A stretch of 64,000 nt of DNA from an uncultured SAR92 cluster bacterium (lineage in GTDB: Bacteria; Pseudomonadota; Gammaproteobacteria; Pseudomonadales; Porticoccaceae). Below the pieces are notes generated by a model. That model was not told the DNA's origin. It saw nothing but the letters and a program-made list of their open reading frames with translations, and ran no database searches. Of this stretch, positions 35,395-44,130 are shown piece by piece. The DNA is taken from the NCBI GenBank assembly GCA_902527245.1, contig CABZOI010000007.1, positions 62,001-126,000 on the forward strand, written 5' to 3'. Position numbers and translations under genes: made by a program. The stretch's first letter is position 1, and every line of letters starts with the position of its first letter.

Positions 35395-37105
35395 CCTATG
35401 TCAGTCACGAGGTAGATTTATAAACATAATAAGCACTCTCTTTTTGCTTTTGTCCTCTCTAAATATTCAGGCAGTTGACAGGATTACGGGTGAACAATTT
35501 TCAACGCGATCTCCAGTATTAGCGACTGAAGCAATGGCTGCGACCTCCCAACCCCTAGCGACTCAGGTGGCTCTAGAAATTATGAGAAAAGGTGGAAACG
35601 CTATGGATGCAGCGATAGCAGCTAATGCAATGCTTGGTCTTGTTGAGCCCACTGGAAATGGAATTGGTGGCGATTTATTCGCAATCATTTGGGATGCAAA
35701 ATCTCGGAAGCTTTATGGACTGAATGCTTCAGGTAGATCTCCAAAATCACTATCCCTCGAATGGTTTAAAAAAAATAACTATGAGAAGATTCCGTCACAT
35801 GGTCCACTGCCAGTTACTGTACCCGGTGCCGTTGATGGTTGGTTTATGATTCATGAGCGGTTTGGCAACCTTCCTATGAAAGAAATTCTAGACCCCACAA
35901 TACGTTATGCCAGATCAGGTTTTCCTGTGAGTCAGTTGATTGCATATTACTGGAAAAGATCAGTTCCAATATTGAGTAAATGGCCAGGTTTTAAAGAACA
36001 ATTTACATTTAATGGAAGGGCTCCTGAGGAAGGAGAAATTTGGAGAAACGAGGCACTCGCAAATACTCTAGAGCTATTGGTATCTGGAGGTCGAGATGTT
36101 TTCTATGAGGGTGAGATAGCTAGAAATATTGATAGGTATATGAAAGAAAATGATGGATTTCTTTCTTATGATGATTTGCGCTCTCATAGAGGAAATTGGG
36201 TTGAGCCTGTCTCGACAAATTATCGTGGTTACGATGTATGGCAATTGCCTCCCAATGGTCAGGGAATTGCGGTTTTGCAAATCTTAAACTTAATGGAATT
36301 GTATGATTTGTCTAAAATGAATCCTGAGTCAGCAGAGTATGTTCATCTCTTCACCGAAGTTAAGAAATTGGTTTATGAGGACCGTGCTAAATACTATGCG
36401 GATATGGATTTTAATGACATTCCAATTAAAGATCTTGTATCAAAAGAATATGCGAAAGAGAGAGCCGATTTGATTAATTTCGACAAGGCTGGATTAGCTT
36501 ATCCTTCGGGTGCATTGGATAGTGGGGGAGATACCATTTATCTTGCCACTGCTGATGGTGATGGCAATATGGTTTCTTTGATTCAAAGCAATTATAGAGG
36601 TATGGGTTCTGGTATGACACCTCAGGGTCTTGGCTTTATCTTACAAGATAGGGGAGAGATGTTCAGTTTAGATCAATCGCATATGAATAAATTTGAAGGT
36701 GGCAAACGTCCATTTCACACAATTATTCCAGGCTTTGTTACTAAAGATGGCATACCTTGGTTAAGTTATGGGTTGATGGGGGGTGCTATGCAACCACAAG
36801 GTCATGCTCAGATTTTAATTAATTTAATTGATTTTAAAATGAATGTGCAGGAAGCGGGCGATTTTCCTAGAATTCATCATACAGGATCATCAGAACCCAC
36901 AGGTGAGGTTATGAAAACTGGTGGGATTTTGAATTTAGAATCACAATTTCCATACAAAACGATTCGGGCATTAATGAGAAGAGGTCATAGAATCCAATAT
37001 GCTAATGGTCCATATGGCGGGTATCAGGCAATAAAAAGGTCGGAGAACGGCGTTTATTGGGGTGCTTCAGAGAGCAGAAAAGATGGTCAAGCCGCCGGTT
37101 TTTGA
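35378..37105 (+). CDS. ggt: Gamma-glutamyltranspeptidase, periplasmic
   Basis: A roughly 575-aa N-terminal-nucleophile hydrolase that removes the gamma-glutamyl group from glutathione and related peptides. The frame is open from 35360, but AAGGAG at 35366-35370 is well placed for the TTG at 35378. A signal peptide follows (hydrophobic INIISTLFLLLSS, cleavage near IQA-VD). Family blocks: RKGGNAMDAAIAANAMLGLV, GIGGDLFAI, and the autoprocessing Thr in SGGDTIYLATADGDGNMVS (Thr386 from this start). It overlaps the alpha/beta hydrolase by 17 bp. A link with the peptide transporter and GST is possible but unproven. Confidence 0.9.
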   Translation: MIEQHDLCQSRGRFINIISTLFLLLSSLNIQAVDRITGEQFSTRSPVLATEAMAATSQPLATQVALEIMRKGGNAMDAAIAANAMLGLVEPTGNGIGGDLFAIIWDAKSRKLYGLNASGRSPKSLSLEWFKKNNYEKIPSHGPLPVTVPGAVDGWFMIHERFGNLPMKEILDPTIRYARSGFPVSQLIAYYWKRSVPILSKWPGFKEQFTFNGRAPEEGEIWRNEALANTLELLVSGGRDVFYEGEIARNIDRYMKENDGFLSYDDLRSHRGNWVEPVSTNYRGYDVWQLPPNGQGIAVLQILNLMELYDLSKMNPESAEYVHLFTEVKKLVYEDRAKYYADMDFNDIPIKDLVSKEYAKERADLINFDKAGLAYPSGALDSGGDTIYLATADGDGNMVSLIQSNYRGMGSGMTPQGLGFILQDRGEMFSLDQSHMNKFEGGKRPFHTIIPGFVTKDGIPWLSYGLMGGAMQPQGHAQILINLIDFKMNVQEAGDFPRIHHTGSSEPTGEVMKTGGILNLESQFPYKTIRALMRRGHRIQYANGPYGGYQAIKRSENGVYWGASESRKDGQAAGF

Positions 37106-37124
37106 CAGATTTAAAGCTGTATAG

Positions 37125-38135
37125 TCAAGAGTTGATTGATATTGAAATCTTGCCAAAATGTTTTTGCTCCAGTTGATGTTGAAACGCACTGGATAGCTCT
37201 TCAAGCTGAAAATAATCACTAATAATTGGTCTAAAATTGCAAGTATCTAAGTAATCAACCATTCTCTGTTGTGATTCACGATTTGCCATTGCAATCCCAC
37301 TAATATTTATTTGTTTCATGAATACTCGAGGTAGCACAATATCGCTCACTGATGGTCCCGTTAGGACGCCTATTAGTGCAAGATGGCCTCCAAATTTTGT
37401 TGATCTAATTGATTCATTAAGTGTCATCCCTCCACCAACCTCAATAACATGATCAACACCCTCACCATCCGTTAGTCTAAGAACTTCTTTTCCCCATTGT
37501 TTATGTTCATTGTAATTGATTACTTCATCAGCACCCATTTCTTTTAATTTATTACATTTGACTTCAGAGGATGATGTTGAGATGACTTTTGCACCCATAG
37601 ATTTTGCAAATTGAATTGCAAATAGTGAGACGCCACCTGACCCTAATGTGAGCACAGTCTGATTTGGCTTCAGATTTCCTCTCTCTATCAGAGCATGCCA
37701 CGCTGTTAAGGCTGCACATGGCAATGTTGCTGATTCTGATTGTGTCCAATTAGAAGGAGCGCGTGTGATTGAAGTCTCTGATATTGCTATGTACTCAGTC
37801 GCATAACCATCCTCATTGTCTCCAATAAAACTCAAAAGCTTTGGATTTGGAGGTCCAGATCTCCAATGTGGGTAACAACAACTTATAACCCTATCACCTT
37901 TTTGCCATATTTTAACGTTGGGACCACATTTTACGATTTCTCCAGCACAGTCAGAGAGTACGATTCGGCCATCAGCAACTGGAATCCCTCCAAGTGCAAC
38001 CAATAAATCATGGTAATTCAGACTGCTCGACATGACTCTGATTAAGACTTGATTGTCATTTGGCTCCGGTATCGTTGATTCTTCGAGCATTAAATTCTGA
38101 AGACCACCAGGCTTGGATAATTTCACTCTCTTCAT
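37125..38135 (-). CDS. Zinc-type alcohol dehydrogenase / quinone oxidoreductase family protein
   Basis: A 336-aa medium-chain dehydrogenase from the ATG at 38135, which has GGGGAG upstream; the longer frame to 38174 enters dapD. GroES-like N domain (SSSLNYHDLLVALGG), then the NADPH-binding LTLGSGGVSLFAIQFAKSMGAKV. The structural zinc cysteines are not apparent and the first catalytic Cys position is replaced (LNYHDLL), so it resembles zinc-independent quinone reductases. It follows dapD by 16 bp on the same strand and converges with the transpeptidase. Substrate unknown. Confidence 0.85.
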   Translation of the reverse strand: MKRVKLSKPGGLQNLMLEESTIPEPNDNQVLIRVMSSSLNYHDLLVALGGIPVADGRIVLSDCAGEIVKCGPNVKIWQKGDRVISCCYPHWRSGPPNPKLLSFIGDNEDGYATEYIAISETSITRAPSNWTQSESATLPCAALTAWHALIERGNLKPNQTVLTLGSGGVSLFAIQFAKSMGAKVISTSSSEVKCNKLKEMGADEVINYNEHKQWGKEVLRLTDGEGVDHVIEVGGGMTLNESIRSTKFGGHLALIGVLTGPSVSDIVLPRVFMKQINISGIAMANRESQQRMVDYLDTCNFRPIISDYFQLEELSSAFQHQLEQKHFGKISISINS

Positions 38136-38151
38136 CTTTCTCCCCACATGT

Positions 38152-39174
38152 TTAATTGGACTTATGTAAATCACTGTTTAATGCGACGGTGCTTTTATTT
38201 CGCAAGCATTCAACTTGTCCGGAAACTGAGTTTCTTCGAAATAAAAGATCATTTGCTTTACTCAATTCTCTTGCCTTTTTTAAGTTTTTTTCTTTATGCA
38301 TACTGTCAACTTCGGAAACTATCGTTCCTGCAGTGATATACAGCCCAGCTTCCACAATGCAATTATCGCCAAGAGAGATACCAATTCCACTGTTCGCACC
38401 CAGTAAGCATCCTTGTCCTATCGATATAGTTTCTTTGCCTCCACCGGACAACGTGCCCATAATCGAGGCACCTCCACCTATATCTGTTCCTTTTGCGCAA
38501 AAAACACCGGCAGAAATCCTGCCCTCGACCATATTTGGACCCTCAGTTCCAGCATTAAAATTAACAAACCCCTCATGCATTACAGTAGTTCCTTCTCCTA
38601 AATATGCACCCAGCCGTACTCTGGATGTATTTGCAATTCTCACTGAGGGGGGGACGACATAGTCTGTCATTTTTGGAAATTTATCGACACTTGTTATATC
38701 AACACGTTTTCCAAGCAAGTGCATTTTAGTTATAACATCATCGATTTCCGTCGCGTCTATGGGGCCGTGATTAGTCCAGGCAATTGTCTTTAAATAATTG
38801 AATATACCATCTAGATTTATTTGATTTGGTTTAACAAGACGATGTGATAGACAGTGGAGTTTCAAGTAGCATTCAGGAGTTGTCTCTGGAGGTTTATCCT
38901 CTATCATTAAAGTTATTGTTAATCCAGGGGGTTGATTCTCAAGCAGTTTTATTGATTCGTCGAATATTACCGAATTTTCTGTTTCAGACCTGGATAGAGT
39001 CTTTGCAAGTTTTAAATTACTCGAAGCATCAATAGTATTAGTCTGGATCGAATTTAGCAGGCTTTCGTTCAGGTCAATATCAATCTGATAGGCAGGTTCA
39101 GGATACCAAACCTCAAGCCACTCATTACGTTTATTTTTAGAGCCAATGCCAATGCCAAAGAATGCAATTTTCAA
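38152..39174 (-). CDS. dapD: 2,3,4,5-tetrahydropyridine-2,6-dicarboxylate N-succinyltransferase
   Basis: DapD (340 aa, the longer Pseudomonas-type form) succinylates tetrahydrodipicolinate in lysine and diaminopimelate synthesis. The start is TTG at 39174. The N-terminal domain includes GIGIGSKNKRNEWLEVWYP; the C-terminal left-handed beta helix shows hexapeptide repeats with MHEGFVNFNAGTEGPNMVEG and SAGVFCAKGTDIGGGASIMG, then GCLLGANSGIGISLGDN. It is next to dapC (separated by the ArsC-fold gene, the TonB receptor and nth), which keeps the succinylase branch together. Confidence 0.93.
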   Translation of the reverse strand: MKIAFFGIGIGSKNKRNEWLEVWYPEPAYQIDIDLNESLLNSIQTNTIDASSNLKLAKTLSRSETENSVIFDESIKLLENQPPGLTITLMIEDKPPETTPECYLKLHCLSHRLVKPNQINLDGIFNYLKTIAWTNHGPIDATEIDDVITKMHLLGKRVDITSVDKFPKMTDYVVPPSVRIANTSRVRLGAYLGEGTTVMHEGFVNFNAGTEGPNMVEGRISAGVFCAKGTDIGGGASIMGTLSGGGKETISIGQGCLLGANSGIGISLGDNCIVEAGLYITAGTIVSEVDSMHKEKNLKKARELSKANDLLFRRNSVSGQVECLRNKSTVALNSDLHKSN

Positions 39175-39180
39175 TCTTTG

Positions 39181-39534
39181 CTATCTCTTTTTTGTATAGA
39201 AAGTTAAGTATTTTTCTTCATCAAAATCAATAATCAGTTTGTCTGAGGATTCTAATATGGGCCGCTTAATTAAAGTTGGATATTTAACTAGTAATGACAA
39301 GATATGGGAGTCTTGGATATTTGATGTAATGCTTTCGTCTAAATTTCTCCAAGTTCTACTCTTTTTATTTAATAGTTGCTCGGAGCCAACCTGACGGAGC
39401 CAGTCATCAACTTTTGAATTGTCAAAGGTCTTTGATCGCAAATCTACGTATTGATATTCGACGCCATTATTTTGAAGCCAACTAACTGCTTTTTTAACTT
39501 TATCGCATGTTTTAATTCCGTATATGTAGTCCAT
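39181..39534 (-). CDS. ArsC/Spx-family thioredoxin-fold protein (YffB-like)
   Basis: A 117-aa protein of the ArsC/Spx superfamily. It begins DYIYGIKTCDKVKKAVSWL with a single Cys in the position of the active-site Cys, and then VEYQYVDLRSKTF and NKKSRTWRNLDE. Genes of this type commonly sit beside dap genes in proteobacteria, and their role is unclear. Nothing supports arsenate reduction specifically. It is 6 bp upstream of dapD and 5 bp downstream of the TonB receptor on the same strand. Confidence 0.85.
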   Translation of the reverse strand: MDYIYGIKTCDKVKKAVSWLQNNGVEYQYVDLRSKTFDNSKVDDWLRQVGSEQLLNKKSRTWRNLDESITSNIQDSHILSLLVKYPTLIKRPILESSDKLIIDFDEEKYLTFYTKKR

Positions 39535-39539
39535 TGTTT

Positions 39540-42119
39540 TCAGAACTGATAGTTGAAATTAACGTAAATTACCCTGCCCAGCGGATCATGCTGTTTGGGA
39601 TCATAACTGAGATTCGCCGCATCATTTACCCTTGGCGGTTGTTCATTGAATAAATTCCTGACTCCCACCGCTATGGTGCTCTGTGATTCGTTGATCTTTG
39701 AAAGTCTCACCCTAAAATTTAAATCTAAGGTTTCATATGAATTAACTTTTTCCTCACCATTAGAATAGGAACTTATGAAATTAATATTGCCGTTCATAGA
39801 CAAGTTATTTTTCGACCAATCTATATTTAAATTTGTTTTATTTTTTGGCAGGGACCGAGCAAAATTTCCCCTATTAAACTTTCCAAGAGCATCTATTTTT
39901 TCTCCTGTGGGTGAAGTGATTTCGAAATTCAATAGTTGACTAGTTAGAATAGAGAATGAGATCTCGTCGGTAATGTTGAATGACCCTTCCATATCGAGAC
40001 CGCTCACCTTTACCTCTGAAGAGTTGAAATACTGAACTTTTATACCTGATAGAGTCCCATTGTCTGTTCTATAAATGTCAGCACCGTTGATGTCAGCGAG
40101 AATTTTGCCCTGGGCATTCTCAACTGTAATCAAATCATCGTAATCAATCGACCAGAAATCAAGATCAACTAAAGCCGACTCATAAGGTTTAAATGTGAGG
40201 CCAATCCCAATATTTCTCGACTCTTCAGGATCAAGATCTTGAGAACCAGATTGTGTAACCCTCACAAAAGAGACGCCACCTTTTGCAGATCCATCTTCGT
40301 TGTAATCCTGTATGCCCTCTAATTGAACAATTTGAGCATTCATTTGTGATAGTGAAGCCTCTCGGAAAGCTGTGCTCCAGGTCACTTTTGAAGAGAACTT
40401 TTCATTCATTTGCCAAAATAAAGCAATCTTAGGGTCAATACTTTTACCAACATCAAGATCCTCATATCGTAATGCAGATGAAATGTTTAATGTATCAGTT
40501 AATTGCATTTTAGTTTCTGCAAAAATAGAAAATGTATTTCTAGATTCATCGATTTCGGATACTCCCCCAAGAAAGATCAAATCAACTGGAATAGGAGTGC
40601 CATCGGGATCAAATCGTATTTCATATAAATCATCTGTTTCTGTTGCATATGTTTCTTTCTTCGCCTGAATGCCGAGCGCAAATTGGGTTGAAATACTATT
40701 CGAAAGGACAAAATTAGATCTAAATATGCCATCTAGAACTGTTAGAGAAGTCTCTCTGACCGTATTTGTTTCGTAACTAAGATAGTCATAAAGTGCTTGG
40801 CTATTATTGTCAGGTATGAAAGGATCATAATATTCATTACCATTTGGTCCTCCGATACCATTGAATGCATCCTGGAGCCTTGACGCGATGGTGTCTGGCT
40901 GAATGGCTCTATATTCATTTGTACTGTGAGTGATTGATGTATTCCAATCACTTTCCGAACCTATATTTCCTTCGAGTCCAAAAGAATATCGGTATGTTGT
41001 GTTATGTCTGGGTGCTTTTGGTGAGGCATAATCAAAAGCGAAGGGTCTTCCGAGCCATGCTAGAGGCACTTTTAGAGGATTGCTGGGGTGATCTGCTGAG
41101 ATTACAGGAAAAGTCAGATCAGGGTAACTTGGAGACTGAGGATTATCTAAAACTTTATTATTATTAAAGGTGATATCTGCATTCACATCAATATTATTTG
41201 TTAAAGCATGTCTGAAACTCCCAAATAATTGCTTCTTTTCCTCATCATTAACTAGGTTAAATCTGGGGCCATACCAAAATCCACATAAGCTGACACCAAT
41301 AGGGACTGCCTCCTCATACTCACTACATTTAGCATTCGGAATATATTGCCCTGCAGCATATGTTCCCTCATACGATCCCTCTGAAACCTCTGCGGGGGCA
41401 AGGGCAATAAATGAGCTGCCTAATGAGCTTACTGCATTATCGGAAAGGTACATTTTTGATGAAGCATTCAAGGGACTTCTATTCTGGTACGAGCCGGCTA
41501 GCATATAATTTGTGGATTCAGAATTTGAACCATAAATAAAGGATATCGAACCGTCTTTTTGACTGTGCTCATAAGTGCCTGCCAAGTTGACATCGAACTC
41601 AAATCCGTCGTAATCGTCTTTTAGAATAAAATTTACAACACCTGCGACTGCATCAGATCCATATATGGATGAAGCTCCTTCTCTCAATATTTCGATTCTT
41701 TCAAGAGCAATAATGGGAATTGTGCTTGTATCAACAAATACGCTACCATCGTTCGCTAGTGCCCCAGAAATTGTTTGTCTTTTACCATCAATTAAGACCA
41801 AAGTGGAGCTTAATCCTAGGCCTCTGAGATTAATATTTGATGTTCCTTGTGTGGAACCTTGAGTAAATGCGTCCGTTTGATTTTCAGCTCCCGAGCTAAA
41901 GGTAATATTTTTTACAATATCATTGACATTTTGAGCATTAATCTTATCAATGAAATCTCTGTCAATTACAGTTAGTGTTTGGTTGCTTTCATCAGTTTGA
42001 CTATTTAAATACGATCCAGTTGTTATCACTTCCTCAATAATCGATTCGCCAATGACGAGAGTGGAGACTATAAACGATGCAATGATCAAAAAAGATTTAA
42101 GTAGTTTCGCTTTATGCAT
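39540..42119 (-). CDS. TonB-dependent outer-membrane receptor
   Basis: An 859-aa outer-membrane active transporter. Signal peptide at residues 1-25 (SFLIIASFIVSTLVIGES), a TonB box-like EEVITTGSY, a plug domain with VNDIVKNITF, LRGLGLSSTLVLIDGKRQ and EILREGASSIYGSDAVAGV, then a beta-barrel ending in IYVNFNYQF with the terminal Phe used by BAM. The plug resembles receptors for large organic substrates in marine gammaproteobacteria, but the ligand cannot be assigned; no ferric-siderophore signature is evident. It interrupts the dapC-dapD region, 5 bp from the ArsC-fold gene. Confidence 0.93.
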   Translation of the reverse strand: MHKAKLLKSFLIIASFIVSTLVIGESIIEEVITTGSYLNSQTDESNQTLTVIDRDFIDKINAQNVNDIVKNITFSSGAENQTDAFTQGSTQGTSNINLRGLGLSSTLVLIDGKRQTISGALANDGSVFVDTSTIPIIALERIEILREGASSIYGSDAVAGVVNFILKDDYDGFEFDVNLAGTYEHSQKDGSISFIYGSNSESTNYMLAGSYQNRSPLNASSKMYLSDNAVSSLGSSFIALAPAEVSEGSYEGTYAAGQYIPNAKCSEYEEAVPIGVSLCGFWYGPRFNLVNDEEKKQLFGSFRHALTNNIDVNADITFNNNKVLDNPQSPSYPDLTFPVISADHPSNPLKVPLAWLGRPFAFDYASPKAPRHNTTYRYSFGLEGNIGSESDWNTSITHSTNEYRAIQPDTIASRLQDAFNGIGGPNGNEYYDPFIPDNNSQALYDYLSYETNTVRETSLTVLDGIFRSNFVLSNSISTQFALGIQAKKETYATETDDLYEIRFDPDGTPIPVDLIFLGGVSEIDESRNTFSIFAETKMQLTDTLNISSALRYEDLDVGKSIDPKIALFWQMNEKFSSKVTWSTAFREASLSQMNAQIVQLEGIQDYNEDGSAKGGVSFVRVTQSGSQDLDPEESRNIGIGLTFKPYESALVDLDFWSIDYDDLITVENAQGKILADINGADIYRTDNGTLSGIKVQYFNSSEVKVSGLDMEGSFNITDEISFSILTSQLLNFEITSPTGEKIDALGKFNRGNFARSLPKNKTNLNIDWSKNNLSMNGNINFISSYSNGEEKVNSYETLDLNFRVRLSKINESQSTIAVGVRNLFNEQPPRVNDAANLSYDPKQHDPLGRVIYVNFNYQF

Positions 42120-42239
42120 AATATATTTATTTAAAAAAATCCAGTAAGCTATTGTTTTTAATCATAATAATAAACGAAATTAATCGACTGAACATTTTAC
42201 CATTTCTTAACAAGATTTACCCAGTTAAATCTTTTGCGG

Positions 42240-42893
42240 CTACGCCTTATTAGTTACAAATGGTTTTTTTCTATTAGGATACAAAGTTTTACAGATCTCG
42301 CACACTGTCCCATTGCATCCTCTAGCGGAGCAATATTCCCTACCATAAAAAATGATTTGTAAATGAAGCCGGTTCCATTTGTCCCTAGGAAATACCTTTT
42401 TTAAATCCTTTTCGGTTTGTTGAACATTTTTACCTTTCGAAAGTCCCCATCTTTGAGCTAATCGATGTATATGTGTGTCTACAGGAAATGCAGGATGTCC
42501 AAAACCTTGCGACATAACAACACTGGCAGTTTTGTGTCCAACTCCTGGAAGCTTTTCAAGATCCTCAAAGTTTTCAGGCACCTGTGAGTTATGTTTTTCA
42601 ATTAGTGTTTTTGAAAGTTCATAAATTGCACTTGATTTTTTTGGAGCAAGCCCACAAGGTCTGATTATTAAATAAATGTCTTCTTTTGAAAGTTTTATCA
42701 TTTTCGAGGGCGTGTCAGCTTTTTTGAAAAGCACAGGCGTTACTTTATTAACTCTTTCATCCGTGCATTGAGCGCTTAAGAGGACTGCTATGAGTAAAGT
42801 GTAATGGCTTGAATGATCCAATGGAACTGGAACATTGGGATAAAGAGTTTCGAGTCGACTTGCTATGTAATTTGCCCGTTCTTGACGCGTCAT
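42240..42893 (-). CDS. nth: Endonuclease III with non-canonical cysteine loop
   Basis: A 217-aa bifunctional DNA glycosylase/AP lyase for oxidised pyrimidines. The helix-hairpin-helix LEKLPGVGHKTASVV carries catalytic Lys121 and the family Asp139 is in FPVDTHIHRL. The C-terminal cysteines are at 188, 193, 198 and 201 (C-x4-C-x4-C-x2-C), not the C-x6-C-x2-C-x5-C of the standard 4Fe-4S cluster. The cluster may be absent or differently built. Start overlaps the dapC stop (ATGA), so the two are translationally coupled. Confidence 0.92.
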   Translation of the reverse strand: MTRQERANYIASRLETLYPNVPVPLDHSSHYTLLIAVLLSAQCTDERVNKVTPVLFKKADTPSKMIKLSKEDIYLIIRPCGLAPKKSSAIYELSKTLIEKHNSQVPENFEDLEKLPGVGHKTASVVMSQGFGHPAFPVDTHIHRLAQRWGLSKGKNVQQTEKDLKKVFPRDKWNRLHLQIIFYGREYCSARGCNGTVCEICKTLYPNRKKPFVTNKA

Positions 42894-44125
42894 GAGGGTT
42901 TACTATTAAATTTATTGTCTACTATGAACTGCTCAATTCGTCTGGCACCCTCAACACAATCATCATATTGATGAACAAGCGCCAACCTGACACGATCATA
43001 TCCACTTATTAATCCATCTTTATCACTGCTCATGAAGTGACCTGGGAGTATGGTTACATTTTGCTGCCTAAATAGCTCATAGGTGAATGTTTCGCTGTTG
43101 ATGGGTGTTTTTGGCCATAAATAAAAGGATGCCTCAGGTTTAGGATAAGTTAAGTATTTCCCCAATATTTTACCTACCTCTTCAAATTTCTTTCTGTACA
43201 TTACTCGATTAGATATGCAATGAGTCTCATCACTCCAGGCGTAGGATGAAGCATACTGAATTGGCTCTGGAATACTGCACCCATGGTAGGTTCGATACCT
43301 TTTATACTTTTGAATTATCTTGGCGTCACCGGCTGCAAATCCCGAACGAAATCCCGGCAAATTAGAGCGTTTAGATAAACTATGAAACACCAAACAGTTT
43401 TTATAATTTTCGTTGCCCACCTTGTTACAAATCTCCAACAGACCAGGAGGGGGCTTAGATTCATCCATATATATTTCTGAGTAACACTCATCGGATACTA
43501 AAAGAAAGTCAAAATCAATCGCTAATTTGATTGCATCTGCTACGACTGTTTCCGGTATGACTTTTCCTGAGGGATTACCGGGAGAACATAAATACATGAT
43601 CTTGGTTCTTTGCAGAATTTCATCATTAATTGATTTCAGGTAGGGTAGATTTTGACTTTGCTTGTCTGTCGAAAAATAAAAAACTTCCGCATTTGCCATT
43701 TCAGCAGCGCCCTCGTAGATTTGATAAGTAGGATTCTGAGTAAGTACAACTGGATCCTTTGAATTCGAATCTCCAATAATTGCTTGTGTTAGAGAGAATA
43801 AACCTTCCCTTGTACCCGCAACTGGAGCTATATTCTGGTCACTATCTAAAGAATCAATTTGGAGTTTATATCTTTTTATTAACCATTTTTTAATTGAATC
43901 TCTGAGCCTGTCAGAACCACCTATTTTTGGATATCGTGACATTTCTTGAATTGCGCTAGAGACTTGATCGAGAATAAAAGAGGGTGGAGAGTGTTTTGGC
44001 TCCCCAATCGAAAAGTCTATGTTACGCAGATTTTTTCTAGGTTCTACCTGACCTATGAGCTGATTGAGTTTTTCAAAAGGATAAGACTTTAGTCTACTAA
44101 GTTTAGAAGTCATAAAACTACTCAC
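42890..44125 (-). CDS. dapC: Succinyldiaminopimelate transaminase
   Basis: DapC (411 aa) is a fold-type I PLP aminotransferase converting N-succinyl-2-amino-6-ketopimelate with glutamate in the lysine pathway. Motifs: GTREGLFSLTQA, SPGNPSGKVI, LVSDECYSEIYMD and PLP-Lys252 in FHSLSKRSNLPGFRSGF. An internal ATG (residue 5) is an alternative start. It lies 5 bp after glnD and overlaps nth by 4 bp. Its position beside glnD and dapD is typical of gammaproteobacteria and supports DapC over generic aspartate aminotransferase. Confidence 0.9.
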   Translation of the reverse strand: MSSFMTSKLSRLKSYPFEKLNQLIGQVEPRKNLRNIDFSIGEPKHSPPSFILDQVSSAIQEMSRYPKIGGSDRLRDSIKKWLIKRYKLQIDSLDSDQNIAPVAGTREGLFSLTQAIIGDSNSKDPVVLTQNPTYQIYEGAAEMANAEVFYFSTDKQSQNLPYLKSINDEILQRTKIMYLCSPGNPSGKVIPETVVADAIKLAIDFDFLLVSDECYSEIYMDESKPPPGLLEICNKVGNENYKNCLVFHSLSKRSNLPGFRSGFAAGDAKIIQKYKRYRTYHGCSIPEPIQYASSYAWSDETHCISNRVMYRKKFEEVGKILGKYLTYPKPEASFYLWPKTPINSETFTYELFRQQNVTILPGHFMSSDKDGLISGYDRVRLALVHQYDDCVEGARRIEQFIVDNKFNSKPS

Positions 44126-44130
44126 TGAGA

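Noticed and set aside
38156-38662. A 168-codon plus-strand frame inside dapD
   Set aside because: It is the reverse image of the hexapeptide-repeat DapD gene; the Pro/Ser-rich translation mirrors the repeat codons.
39181-39534. Arsenate reductase
   Set aside because: Only the ArsC/Spx fold is supported. The neighbours are dap genes, and no arsenic-resistance gene is present.
42120-42239. Fur box upstream of the TonB receptor
   Set aside because: The region is A+T-rich with some ATAAT repeats, but no stretch matches the 19-bp Fur consensus well enough.
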